Assembly (NCBI GenBank): GCA_001574975.1
Contig: KQ965846.1
Span: forward strand, 87,450 to 151,449
From: Gonapodya prolifera JEL478
Taxonomy: Eukaryota; Monoblepharomycota; Monoblepharidomycetes; Monoblepharidales; Gonapodyaceae
DNA: 64,000 nt
Direction of reading: 5' to 3'
The number at the start of each line of letters is the position of its first letter. Positions within the stretch are counted from its first letter, which is position 1. A program made the translations under genes and the position numbers. Shown here in pieces: positions 36,301 through 47,345 of this stretch. The notes beneath the pieces were generated by a model. That model saw nothing but the letters and a program-made list of their open reading frames with translations, made no database searches and was not told the origin of the DNA.

Positions 36301-36637
36301 TGTATGTGTGTGCGGCGTTTCTGGTGAAGTGGTCGGAGAAGTTGCGGGGGATGGAGTTTGGGGTGAGTGTCGTTTCGCTAGTTCTGTCAACTGTCCACCA
36401 ACGCAACCTACACCCCATCCCCACTCCACGCTGCCGCCCAAACCACTCTTAACGCATCCTTGCTCCCCCCGCTCTGCAACGTAGGACATCCTCATGTTCC
36501 TCCAAAACCCGCCGACGTCGACCTGGGACGACCGGGACATCGAGCTGCTCCTTTCGGAAGCGTTCATGTGGAAGAGTCTGTTCCACGACGCGCCAAGACA
36601 TTTGGAGGGCGGCGTGCCGGGGACGCCGGTTGGGTGA
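33398..36637 (+). CDS. GYP1: Rab GTPase-activating protein Gyp1 (TBC1D22-type)
   Basis: ATG 33398 (MFNLSSPHSQQSQQSQ). A Ser/Pro-rich N-terminal region of about 230 residues precedes the TBC domain. The domain begins with DALRPLAWSGLPAPLRAMSW. The arginine finger is in ISIDVPRT (the I-x-x-D-x-x-R motif) and the glutamine finger is in GYVQGINDLV. Then come YWCLTRLLDGIQDNFTHGQP, FIQFAFRWINCLLTREMPLR and MWDTYL, and the end SEFHLYVCAAFLVKWSEKLR. It stops at 36637. Both catalytic fingers are intact, so it should stimulate GTP hydrolysis by Ypt1/Rab1 at the Golgi, as Gyp1 does. The 432-bp intron 34123-34554 is filled by a GC-rich repeat array (copy C), and another intron (about 34914-35246) is also long. 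Other introns are about 70-130 bp. Confidence 0.9.
34126..34540. repeat. GC-rich modular intron repeat, copy C (array)
   Basis: Fills Gyp1 intron 34123-34554. At least three imperfect rounds of the same modules occur: GAGGCCTAAGCGGACAG plus CGCTGACCGAGG; GCCGCTAGGCGCTGACCGA; GTCCGCCGGAGGCGA (several times, also GTCCGCCGAAGGCGA); and CCGCGAAGCGG or CCGCGGAGCGG. Many modules are short palindromes. Start and modules match copies A and B in the permease gene 11 kb away. Confidence 0.75.
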
Positions 36638-37481
36638 GAATCGTCGCGAAAGTGGTGGCCGAAGATCGAGACGTAATGTTGGTCGTGTGGGAAGGCGAAG
36701 GACCTTAGGTTGGGTGCAAGACTCGTGGAATAGTACTGTACGTATATTTGGGCAGCTTTTGATTTGGAGTGTACTTGGCCATTTGGTGAAATCGTGTTAT
36801 CGAAATTTCGATAAAGTCGTGTGCACTATCGAAATTCGAAATGTATGTCACTATCGATCTGAGGAGAAGATGGAGAAGCCCTACCACTCATATCTATATC
36901 AGAAATGGCATAAGGTAATTTTCTCATCATTCGCCCTATGCGTGGCGACGTCGAGGCTACTAAATCGTTAACGAAGGGAACGTCGACAGCAGATCTACAG
37001 GAGGCACTCCGAATGCGGATACCTTTGTTTAGCACACATCAACTTCGCAATATTAATGGTACAAGCACTACAAAACGAAGCTTTGAAACTTCTGAAAAAG
37101 AATTAACCCAACCAAGCTACCTAAACGGCTAACAGCGTACTATCACTACTTCTCAACTGTGTCATTCAGTTTCTTGGTGTGTTTGTAGTATCCTCTGGCC
37201 ACCAGAATAGAACAGGGAGCTGTGTGTGTGTAGCAAGATGATAACCCATCCGGTGCTCACCGCCCTTGAACTTGAAATAATTCTAGTGCCATGAATTGCG
37301 AACGAATTCCTCTCAAGAAAATTACATTCAGTATCGAACCAACTAATCTACGCGGTTTTGGTCCACGTATGCCGGTGGCAACGGCGTGCGGTATGTGGAG
37401 AGGAGGCTCAACCGAGCGAGTTCGAATTGCTCTCCATGAGCCTCCCCCATCTCACCATGACAGGCCCGATAATAAAAACCG
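36638..37481. other. Intergenic region with a palindromic stretch
   Basis: Between Gyp1 and the hypothetical gene at 37482. Around 36795-36860 the sequence holds a perfect 14-bp palindrome, ATCGAAATTTCGAT, and a near copy (ACTATCGAAATTCG) about 30 bp on, then CACTATCGAT. A frame from 37291 (MNCERIPLKKITFSIE) could be an upstream exon of the next gene but could not be joined with confidence. Confidence 0.4.
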
Positions 37482-38075
37482 ATGCACCAATCATGTTACA
37501 AATCCCATCACGTCTCTGCTGGCCGCAAGGGACGGGTTGGGATCTCGATGGAAGAAAATGTCTCGACTACGATATCCAATATTCCGCGAGCCAGATTCCA
37601 TGAATCACTCATCGAAACAGACACACTCACTGTTGAAAGCCTTCGCCGAGCGGCGAAGGTCGGCCCGGTGTGTCCAAAGGCTCAAATCAATGTGGTGAAC
37701 GGGAGCATTCACAATCCCCGACCCGTCGTCCTTCATTCCGCTGCCCGAGCTCCATTGCGAATCAACCTTCTCCGAGTTAAGGTATCCTCAACACACATCA
37801 CCGACTGGATCAATACAGGCTACACATTCCCCAGTACTGTGTCACACGTCTTTCCTGGACTAAGGACAGTGCGTTTTACCGAGGAACAGGATATCGACAC
37901 TCACGCAATGGCATGGACGATGGTTGGTGAGAGCATCCCCGCAACAGTGATACAGTTTCAATTGGAGAAGGGACAAGGGAAGGTCAAGCTCAATCTCAAA
38001 GGTAAGGGAAAGCAGGTGCAGATACGTGCTGGGGCTTTGTACTCAATATTGTCGTCGTATGGGTATAATGAATAA
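37482..38075 (+). CDS. Hypothetical protein
   Basis: ATG 37482 opens a 197-codon frame without need of introns; an alternative start is the Met of MEENVSTTISNIPRA. The middle and end look like a real beta-rich protein: AQINVVNGSIHNPRPVVLHS, PLRINLLRVKVSSTHITDW, FPSTVSHVFPGLRTVRFTEE, MAWTMVGESIPATVIQFQLE, VKLNLKGKGKQVQIRAGAL. No family is recognised, and no signal peptide or membrane helix is seen. The regular alternation of hydrophobic residues suggests a beta-sandwich. It might instead be the last exon of a longer gene. Moderate to low confidence that it is expressed as drawn. Confidence 0.42.
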   Translation: MHQSCYKSHHVSAGRKGRVGISMEENVSTTISNIPRARFHESLIETDTLTVESLRRAAKVGPVCPKAQINVVNGSIHNPRPVVLHSAARAPLRINLLRVKVSSTHITDWINTGYTFPSTVSHVFPGLRTVRFTEEQDIDTHAMAWTMVGESIPATVIQFQLEKGQGKVKLNLKGKGKQVQIRAGALYSILSSYGYNE

Positions 38076-38500
38076 ATGATCGTATATCGTTCCATATTCA
38101 CTCTTTTCTTGTTTGTTAGATGACACTGACATAGGGTTGTCGATTCACAAAACGAGGTTGGATGGAGCTTCGTCAGGGACTCTTAATGAGCCGGACTGCG
38201 TAGCTTGAGGGGATGGCCGGCAGAGCTAGCACTGCAGTGGAAATCAGGAAAGGAATCGCGTCCCACAACTGACGTCAGTCGTCATGCCACACGTTATAAT
38301 TTTGTTGCCCGGCTTAGCTCATGGCTGCACTATTGCAGATGTCCCAACATTTTCGATGGTGCGCGAGCATCAGTCGGAGAAGGGCGTACAAACACTTTGA
38401 TCATGAATTCATACAAAATATCATCGCGTAAAACAACAAGAAAATCATCCTCGCACCACTACTCTCCCTCCACTGCTCTCCTTCCCCTCCCACTCCACAT
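38076..38500. other. Convergent intergenic region
   Basis: Between the hypothetical gene and the 3' end of the JTB-like gene. Contains likely 3' UTRs and no recognised element. Confidence 0.45.
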
Positions 38501-39670
38501 TCACACCGTCCGCTCCTCCCCGCTCTTCCACCCCACTCTCGCAGCCATCCGGCGCAGGAACTCGGGAAGAGGTCGACCGCGCCGGTAGAGGATGACGAGG
38601 TATGAGGCAGCGCAGAGGAGGGTGTTGTATGTCTTTTTGGGGGGGGTGTGAACGGGGGGGGGGGAGGAGGGGGAGCAGTGAGGATAAAGGAGAATGAAAT
38701 GGGTTATTGGATTGACACAAATCGTGAAAACATATTGTATCCCACTCGTGCAAGGGGAGAACTGCACTCACCAAAAACTGCCCATAATCTGACCTGAAGA
38801 ACCCGACCTCGCACGCCCGCCAGGTGTCGAGGTCCGTCAGGTCCTGTCGCGAACGTTCCAACGGTCGGGATGTGAGCGGCTCAAGGGTCCAAGAGCTGGG
38901 GTCATCGCCGAAGGTCGGGGAGATTGGGTCAGCCGGAGTCGGCGGGTTAGGTTCGATATTGGTGGTGATGTCCACCGACGTGGGGACGCGGTCACTGTCC
39001 ATACCGCCCGTGCCGCCCGCCGAAACACTCTCGGCAGTGGCACCCCCCCCATACTCGGACGTCTCCGCCGTCGGGCCACCCCCATACTCTGACGTCCCGG
39101 GCCTTTGCTCCGCATGCTCCCCGGCGCCTCCATGATGGGGCTTCACCAAGACGACCCCATCCTCGCCCACTTCGATCGCGCCCGGTGGGAAACAGCGCAC
39201 GCGCTCGCGGTACCCCGTGCTGCCACATGCGGCGTGGGAGGAGCGGGAGGAGCATGCCGTGCAGTCGGACACGACGATGCAGGACCAGGATGACAGGTGG
39301 GGGTGCAGGGAGTCGGAGAGGGAGGAGTAGGGGAATACGACGGTCCGTGGGCGGAGGCGGGAAGGAGGGGGAGAGGAGGGCTGGCTGCGTGTATGAGGGC
39401 AGAGGTGAAGATACATGGTTGTTTCCTCGGCATGGATAGGGGCGTAAACACTCACAGGGGTATCGCAGTTGCCACCATCGCGACAACTAGCAGCGCAAAC
39501 GCGAGCAGCGTGGCACCCATCACTGTTCGTCGTCTCTCCCACTGTCGACGTGTCGTGTCTCGCTGTCCCTCCCCATCCGTATCCCGCCTACGCTCACACC
39601 GTCGTCTCGTCTCCTGTCTCGCGGTACTCTCGCTCTTCGTCGTCGCCTCGTTCTCGTCGCCGTCGCCCAT
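38501..39670 (-). CDS. JTB-like (jumping translocation breakpoint family) membrane protein
   Basis: ATG 39670 (MGDGDENEATTK) begins a very basic, Arg-rich tail, then a membrane anchor (MGATLLAFALLVVAMVATAI). A splice to IPL/QPSSPPPSR leads to a Cys-rich luminal part: CIVVSDCTACSS, then CGSTGYRERVRC, which matches the C..C-C-T-G-Y-x-E-x-V-x-C core of JTB. About 150 residues of Gly/Ser/Pro-rich sequence are inserted (two GTSEYGGG-like repeats). Then come DTWRACEVGFFRSDYGQFL, a splice, and a second membrane helix (TYNTLLCAASYLVILY) with a basic end, RRGRPLPEFLRRMAARVG. Cys core, helix and basic tail follow the JTB order. Animal JTB is about 146 residues, has a cleaved signal, and is linked to mitochondria and cytokinesis; the role here is unknown. 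The long insertion and low overall similarity keep this tentative. Confidence 0.55.
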
Positions 39671-39756
39671 CGCATTCGCTCGTCGGTTGAATCTGCTGCG
39701 GTCGGTCGTTAGTCTACCTTTCACGACTCACGAGAAACACTCGACCGCAATCGCCA

Positions 39757-41122
39757 ATGTCTCAGGAAAAAGTCAGCCGTCATTATCGGTGCAGCGGGTA
39801 AGTGTCTTCTTCGTCTCCTGCTCACCTTACTCTCCACCGATCCCACTCCTTACCCACGTCTCACTCCCAACCACCCCAACTGCAAAGGCGCATGCGGCCG
39901 CCACGCACTCAAATCGGCCCTCGAATCTCCCAAAATTTCCAAACTCACCTCAATCGGCCGCCGTGAGGTAGCATACTCCGGCCCAGGCTAAGAGAAACTC
40001 GTGCAGAAGATCGTCGATTTCGACAACCTCGCTCAATCCCGCGACGCCTTCGCGGGCCACGACGTCGTCTTTCTTGCCCTGGGCACGACACGCGCCGATG
40101 CGGGGTCGGCAGAGGCCTTCTACAAGATCGACCACGACTATGTGATTGAGGCCGCCAAGTTGTTCAAGGAGACCAACGCGGACAATCCCAACGCGCACGC
40201 CATGTATGTCAGCTCGACGGGAGTGATGCGTCGTCGTCCCTATTGTATCCCAGGACCAGGGGAGAGGTGGTGCGGGATTTGATTGCTCTCGGATTGCCTA
40301 GGTGAGTGGACGCAACGTGGGGGGAAATGAGACGAACCAAAATGGATAGGAGAGTCATCAGGGAATGGCTGTTGCACGATCACGTTGCGATACCGAGGAG
40401 CATACTCTGACGGAATGGAGGGAGGAAACCTCAACTGCCTTGTTCCCTGTCTCACCGCTCACCTCCTCACCGCGCCCTTATCCTCCATGCAACGCAGAAC
40501 GACGATCCTCCAACCGGGCATGCTGATCATGCCTAAAGGCGACCACAGGCCGAGGTTCGTCCCCTAAGTCTCCCTTTGCTCTTGCACCTTCCCTCATTTC
40601 CTTCTTCCACTCCACCCCCTCCTTACGCCTCTTGAATTTAATGCACTAATCTCTTTTCACATTCTATTTGACGTTTCTACTTCCCGTCACATCCTCGTCA
40701 TCACCCCTCTGTCACGGCCCGCTGCATGCTACAGAGAGCGCATCGGCGAAACAATCGGCTCGTACGTCCTCGCCCCATTCGGTCTCATTCCGTGGATTAG
40801 AGACAACATAGGTGTCGGCTGTCGCGTGAGTTTTTGCTTTCTTTGCTCCATTTCCTCTTCCGCTTTTGACCAACGCTGTCTCCCCTCCACACAAAACCCA
40901 CTCCCCTTCCCCCTCTCCACTTTCGACCCCCACACCCACCACACCCACCACCGTCCCGCCCCAGCGTCGGCCCCGCGATGGTCAACCTCGCCACAACCCC
41001 AGCCGCGCAGCAGGACGTCGTGAATGGAAAAAGCCGTCGGTGGCGGGATCGTGGATGTGTTGGGGAATAAGAGGATTGTGGAGGTGGGGGGGGGGGGGGG
41101 GGTGAGTGAGGGAGGGGTATAG
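39757..41122 (+). pseudogene. Broken HTATIP2/Fmp52-like NAD(P)-binding oxidoreductase
   Basis: Clear short-chain-dehydrogenase-like sequence of the HTATIP2/Fmp52 group: SAVIIGAAG (dinucleotide-binding loop), SPKISKLTSIGRREVAY, HDVVFLALGTTRADAG, DHDYVIEAAKLFKE, AMYVSSTG, LLYPRTRGEVVRDLIALG, TTILQPGMLI, ERIGETIGSYVLAPFGLIPW and MEKAVGGGIVDVLGNKRIVE. At least four lesions lie in it. The ATG at 39757 is out of frame with the binding loop across an A5 run. A TAA stop sits in frame at 39989-39991 (GPG, stop, EKLVQK). The frame changes near 40220, between VSSTG and SLLYPRT. It changes again near 41025, before MEKAVGGG. Each might be an assembly error, but four together argue for a dead gene. It starts 86 bp from the JTB-like ATG on the other strand. 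Confidence 0.75.
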
Positions 41123-41209
41123 CGTAGAGTAGATGACGGGGGGACGAAGAAGAATTTGGGGTGGTGGATTGGATGGGTGACTTGAAGCCGAGAGAAATTC
41201 AAGGCAAAT

Positions 41210-43500
41210 TATGTGCCGGGAACAAGCTGTACTTGTACGAAAGGTTAAAGGGCCAACTGCCACGGAGAGGGATCAATGCATTTCACGTAAAACATCTGGG
41301 TTTTTATCGGGCTTGCTACTTCACAGCTTGAGACGAACAGGCCACGGGCCGCGGTGTCCATCCGACGGGGAGCAAGCAAAGCCGCAGCAACGGTTTCAGG
41401 ACAAAATTGCCTGCACCTGCTCTCTCAATCCATTCCTGACATCTGCATGCAGTAAAGGGGGCCAAAATTATGTAACGCATCCGAATTCCGAAGCAACTTG
41501 TCTGCAGTATGGACGTACAGAAGTCCAAAAATGGAGTCTTGCAGGTCTTATCATGATTCACAACGCACAGGCTAGTTCAAGGTACGAAATGATGAAAGCG
41601 TTCTTACTTTTGCGCTCTACGTCTTGCCGCGTACCGAAAAGATTGACGGAAGCCTTCCTGACATCATGGCACGGCCAACCTAACAAAAACCTCAAACGTC
41701 TATGATCCATAACTGCGCTGCATGCCCAGCCGTGCAATTACTATGGGACCCAAAAGATAGTTCGAAATCCAGCAAGAAAGGATAGCTCAGCGCAGTGGTT
41801 GTCGAGTGCTCGTTTACAGACATAAAAGAGCTTATCCACGGAACAAACGATTGGTGGAAACTTTCGTGACGTCAAGGCTCACCAACCCAATCAAGGATGA
41901 AGGATACAAGTTGGAGCGATCCAGTAAATTATGCTCTGTGTGTGCAGCTGTGCGAATACGACAGGACCAAAAAGCAATGATAGCTCAGCTTTGTGATTGT
42001 TGGGGCTCTTGTAGAGTTCAAATCCAAACTTCGCGCAAAAATTCCAGTTAATAAGTCCAACTGCTCCTTCGACAGAGCCAAGGCAACCACTGCCCTTGTA
42101 GTTGTGGGAGCCAAACGTATGTCTAATTCGGGATGACTTTTATGTCGAAAACCAATTTTCTCACTCAGGGAGATCATAAATAAAAAGCTCTTATGGAGGA
42201 TATTCAACAAAATCTCTTATGAGCAGTCTCCGAGGAAAGTACAGTTGTTGACATTTACCCGCGTTGATGAAGAAAACGTGAAGAACAGTGTCGACAAAAA
42301 GATTCCACCGGAGCGTTCTCGCAGAAAGCCACTGCAATGCAGACCTGTTAATGCATCTCACATAAAAACTTATCCTCGATTCTTGCTCCTTCGTTGCGTG
42401 AGATGAACTATGTGAGGTCATTTGACGGGCCGGAGCCAGGCCGGAACCAAAAAAAATCGCATAAAGACAACTGATGTACACTGAGATGGTCCTCGTTGAT
42501 ATCTTAGAAGAGTGAGCCATTGTTTCAACAACATACGTGTGAATCATGTGTCCACTCCGATCACAAGGCGCAAAAAGAGATGCACTTTCACAGTAAAAAG
42601 CCAGAAAAGGATGTGATGAGTTATGTGTAGGCGAAGGGAGAGGCGGATGATGTCATTGTGGACAGTAATACCGAAATAGGGCACCACGCGGCATCTGTGC
42701 TCCTTCATTGTATGGAGCCAAACTCGAAGGCGATAGGTGTTTTTAGGCGACAGAAAGTCAATAAAAGTTACCACCCCATGGAAACACCATGGAAACTGCG
42801 TGGACGTAGAGAAAATTATCACGCGGTTCCCATGGGTGGAAATTTTACCGTGGGAGTTCATGCTACTCCACGGCATGGTAACGTGACAGATTTCCTGTGC
42901 CTCAAACTTGTGGCAGCAAGCGTATTGTCGCTACCTCTGCTGTGGTGGACACACGTCTTGAAGTCCAGAAGCGAGGTACCGAGTGGTGTTCCTGCATCAT
43001 GATTTATGTTCGACAGTAATGGTGTGACTTTGGGTCGCTCCAATCAGAATTACACAAAAAAAGGAAGTGTTGTGTCGCAGACTTTAGTCTTTGATACCCA
43101 AAGATGAGCAAGTAACGCAGGCAGGAGTATGAAATCTTGATTTTGCATCGTTAAACCACGTGGATGAGTCAGGGAATACCGGTCCCCGGATATGCGTGTT
43201 TACGGTCATGAAACAATGAGATCAAAAAGTGAGGTCATCTTAGTTTGTGTGCTATCGATTGTCGTTATCGTATTTTTGGCGGAACCTTTCATGTCAAATC
43301 GGTACTCTTACGAACATTCTCCGTGGAAAGTACAGTTGTCGACACTAACAAGATTGCGGCAAACGTGATCTACGACACTATCAACAAAACGATTCTATCA
43401 GCACGTTCTCATTGTAAGCGATTGCGATTCAGGCTACAATCATCAATTTTTAGAGCGACCAAGTTCAATGACACGACACCAGGCACGGAAATCTGAAATT
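41210..43500. repeat. Old, strongly diverged repeats in non-coding DNA
   Basis: No gene is recognised here. Segments recur in diverged form. AATGCATTTCACGTAAAA ... TTGCTACTTC ... GAGACGAAC at about 41275-41335 resembles AATGCATCTCACATAAAA ... TTGCTCCTTC ... GAGATGAAC at about 42350-42410. CTCCGAGGAAAGTACAGTTG at about 42226 resembles CTCCGTGGAAAGTACAGTTG at about 43318, with further similarity downstream (GTCGACAAAAAGATTC against ATCAACAAAACGATTC). The spacing near 1.08 kb suggests two or three copies of one unit. Copy borders and element type are unknown. Confidence 0.4.
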
Positions 43501-44786
43501 TGGTGTGAGCATATTATGCATGCAAGTCCGGTGGCAAAGACTGTGAGAAGAGATAAAGGTTAAGGCTTACACTGCCAAATGCGATTGTGCGACCGAAAGT
43601 TTGCTACGTGAAGATTTCGTCATCACAAAAGTCGATGCTGGAGGTGCTCCTTCTCCACAGCCACGTCATACTCGTCCTGCGATAACCGGAGCTAAAACGT
43701 CACGTCACAGTACCGAGGATCAGTGATGACGAGGGCCAGGTGGAGTGCCCCTCGATCCAGCAGGAGCATTAGTGAGGAATGCGCGTTTGCGCGGAACTTG
43801 TTTGGGCGATCACGCGGATCGCGGAACGATGCACCGGACGTTACAGGACTGACACTGGATACCTGTACACCCTGAGCCACCTGCGGAGGATCTTGTCGGA
43901 GGTCCAGACGCATCGGGGGAGCCGGGATAACCGGCTTCCGTTGATGTGGTTTTGGGGGCTACCCCACCCGAATCGACCTCCGAGACCCGCGGAGATGGCA
44001 TTGAGAGCATGCGTAGAAATCATTTTGAGTACTCGGCATGTGGTCTGGAAGTGCTGCTGGGTGAGTGATGCCGCTGAAACAGGCGGGTGGAGTGCCCTTG
44101 GGTCTTGAAGTAATTGCAGACCACAGGACAACACCTGAATGTCTGCAAACAGACAGCAGAAGGATGGCCAGAAGAGGAGTATGGTATGCCGGTCGTGTGA
44201 GGCCGCTGAAACAGGCGGGTGGACGGACCGAGGCGGGTGTTTGGTTTTGGGCGTGTGGGTGTTGGGCGACTGAAATGGTGAGTTTTAGCGATGAATGGGG
44301 AAGCCCCCTGGGGCTCTTTGAAATTGTTGGCAGGAACAGGGTAAAGGGTTTGGATATTGTCTGGGCATTGGTGCTGGTCCCTCTGTATTTATTTTGTTAT
44401 GTCTGTGTGCCATCTACTTATGGCGGACTGTCACCCCCCCTTTGCGGGGAGGTACCATACAGCGTAGCGCTATCTATCTGGGAGATGATCAACTCCCCTA
44501 GTTACTTGTAAACTATAAATAAATCCTTGATGTCATTAGTGAGGAATACAGTGGAAGAAAGTCATGTATTCGCAAAGTCACGTTATCACGCAATTCAACT
44601 CGCTCTGAAGTGCCACAAAAGAATACACAATCAAAAGTAGAATGAAAGAAAAGGCAAACATGGTACGTTGCCACACCCCACATCAGAACTATAGTGCAAA
44701 TGAGGACAGCAAACAAAATATCAAGATCCAAAGAGTGTTGGTTTTTAGAAAAACCATGAGATTTTTATGGAAGATAATGTGGGTTC
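43501..44786. other. Non-coding region downstream of histone H1
   Basis: ORFs of about 70-150 codons occur without recognisable motifs. A 27-bp direct repeat (containing GCCGCTGAAACAGGCGGGTG) lies at about 44068 and 44199. The AT-rich end near 44510-44640 may be 3' flank of histone H1 or the remains of an LTR-like element; neither can be shown. Confidence 0.35.
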
Positions 44787-46801
44787 TTATCGCTCCATTG
44801 TTACGCGAGGCGACTATTTCTGTTGAATGCAAATGTTACAAATGGCCCACATCGCAAGCTCCAAGCACAACGCTGTCGAGCTCACCTTGGATTTCGCCGC
44901 TCCCTTCTTCGCTGCCACTCCGGTCGCCTTCTTCGGGGCGGCCTTGGGTTTGGCGGGCGCTTTAGCCTTGGGGGCAGCGGCGGTTTTGGGCATAGCGCGG
45001 GCAGCTGCTTTGGGCTTCGCTGCAGGTTTCGCGGCGGCGGGTTTGGCAGCGGCCTTGGTAGCGGGCTTCGCGGCAGCAGTCTTCGCCTGGCACAGACATT
45101 ACGGTTAGTGTGATTTAAGTTATGGTCGTCACAAAGACCTCACCTTGGCTGCGACCTTGGCCTTCGCGGGGGCCTTCTTCGCAGGAGCCTTCTTGGGCTC
45201 TGTCGCGGCTTTCGCCTTAGCGGGAGCACGCTTAGTGGTCGTTGCAGCTTTGGGGGCAGCGGCCTTTGGTGCGATAGCCTGAACAAAGTGAAAGAAACTT
45301 AAGCTGCTTGTTCCTTTCGTGATCAAATGAAAAATCTTACCTTCTTCGGCGCAGCAGCCTTCTTTGGTGGGGCAGCCTTTTTCGGCGCCGCGGCCTTCTT
45401 GGGTGCAGCTTCCTTCTTAGGCGCAGCTTCCTTCTTCGCAGAAGGCTCCTTCTTGGCGGAGGCAGCGCGCTTCGGTTGAGTCTGCATCACATGGAAGCAA
45501 GAAGTCAATATCGGCTGTATGATCGTTTCCACGAAAAACCAACCTTCTCCTTGGGGGTAGCCGGTTTCTAGAATCAATACTGAACTCAGTGGATGAAGCA
45601 ACACAGTCGATAAGAGAAGCCCCACCTTCTCTTTAGGGGCAGCCTTGGGTTTAGACGCAGCCTTCTTAGGCTTCTTCTCGTCTCCAGCAGCATCGTCGGC
45701 CTTGGCCAGCTTCACGGGACCTAAATTCGAACGTTAGAATTACGACGCGGTCAGGAACACATCAATATTTACCGTTGCCTCCTTTCGGCTGAACGAAGAC
45801 TCCCGACTCAACTCCCTTCTTGATGGCGAGGAGAATCTGATCGTCGGCTTCTGTGGTGCATGAAATATCAAATTTCAGAGATCGCTTGGTCCAAGAAAGG
45901 TGACAGCTACTCACGTTCTTCCAAGTTCTGTCGAGGTAAACGTGACGAGAAAAGAATAGGTGATGAATGAGGCGATATCCGGGTAAGTTCGCTTGTATCG
46001 AAACACGTACCTTGTAGTTGGCGTGAATGTACTTCTTGATGGCAGTACGACTGGATCCGTTGCGTTCCTGGGGCAAATAACGGTAAAAAATAGGTTCACA
46101 CGGATCTGATCGACGCATGATACCTTTAGGTTGGTGATGGCCTTGAAACGAAATGTCAGCAACACAAAAAGCGGTCAATTTTTGGATTTTCAACTGCTCA
46201 CCTGCACGACCATATCAGCATATGATGGGTGCTCAGCTGGGCCGGATGAAGACTCTCCAACAGGGGCGGGGGCGGCCTCGTCGACCTGGTGAGTTCAGAG
46301 TGAGGTCACAAAGGCATAAGGAAGAAAAAGATGACGACGCACCATGGTTTCATCACCCTTTGATCAAAGATTTGATTCAGAGATGGGAATACGGGGATGG
46401 GAGACGGAATGAGAAGTTGCACGAGCGACACGACGAGACAAAGGGGTAAACCGAGTTGATCCATAGCGATCCATCTTAGGAACGACGTCCAATAGCGAGA
46501 TCGAGAGAATCCGCCCATTTTCTCTCGACGGTTCGCGAGAAATCTCGAGTTGAGAGTTCGAGTTTGAGGCGGCCAATTCGGAGGCGAGATTCGTCTCCCT
46601 CAGCCGTCGCAGCAACGCCAGCGGCGAGAAATCCGTCGCGGGAGTCCACGAGAGCACATCTTATCAAATTCAGCTCGGATGGGTCGGCGGATGGGCCAAA
46701 CGGCGTCGCCGCCGGGACGCGCCTCTTGGCGTCCCGAGCGCAAGGGACGCAACGCGTCGGCGGAAGAGGGCGCTCACCTTAGATTTCGCGGCAGTCGACA
46801 T
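44787..46801 (-). CDS. Histone H1
   Basis: ATG 46801 (MSTAAKSK, then a GTGAGC donor). A roughly 480-bp first intron leads to VDEAAPAPVGESSSGP. The globular H1/H5 winged-helix domain is spread over several tiny exons: HPSYADMVVQ, AITNLK, ERNGSSRTAIKKYIHANYK, NLEE, ADDQILLAIKKGVESGVFVQ, PKGG. The rest is the classic Lys/Ala/Pro tail (PKKAASKPKAAPKEK; KKEAAPKKEAAPKKAAAPKK; KRAPAKAKAATEPKKAPAKK; TKAAAKPAAAKPAAKPKAAA), also cut by short introns. A last small exon after KSK would read SPRVTMER and stop at 44787. H1 binds linker DNA at the nucleosome dyad and compacts chromatin. About ten exons for so small a protein is notable even for basidiomycetes. Identity is certain; the last exon is a proposal. 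Confidence 0.9.
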
Positions 46802-47345
46802 CTTGAGTGTGTTGCGGTTCGTGATGGTGTGGTTTGGAGGTGTTGCGGTGGTTTGAGGGCACGGGGCGGCTCGCGTTGCTTGAAATGTTGGAATGGTGCA
46901 GGGCGCATGACCTGGCTGGCTTTGCTCCAGACAAATTCAATCCAAAAATTATTACGCGATGAATAAATCAAGGAAAAATAAGAGAAACTTTTAAATCGAC
47001 CTGGGTTATTTAGATGATGAAAATATAGAGGAACTATCTGGTACCGTCGCATATGGCATGAGCTGAGAGCTCGACAGCTCGAAAATCGACTTCTGCAAGA
47101 GGAACAGCTGAGCTGAAAAGACCCAAACCGATCTCAGACGGTAGCAAACTCAGATTCAAATGAAGTACGGCCAGTTCTTGCTGGAAATGAACCCGGATAC
47201 GACAGAAGTAAGGATGCAATTACGTAATTAACATTCAGTTTCATCGAACGAATCATCATTTCAAAGTCCTACACAACAAAAGCGTCTAAATAAGTATTAG
47301 AAGTTCTCATGTCTCCCTGACAACATGAAAGAACCGGTCGAGACC
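46802..47345. other. Histone H1 promoter region
   Basis: 5' flank of histone H1 and 3' flank of the SH3 pseudogene. No canonical histone promoter element was recognised and no other gene is seen. Confidence 0.4.

Noticed and set aside
41780-42030. tRNA-like A box (ATAGCTCAGC) and B box (GAGTTCAAATCC)
   Set aside because: Spacing is too short and no cloverleaf can be folded by eye; kept only as a hint of SINE origin.
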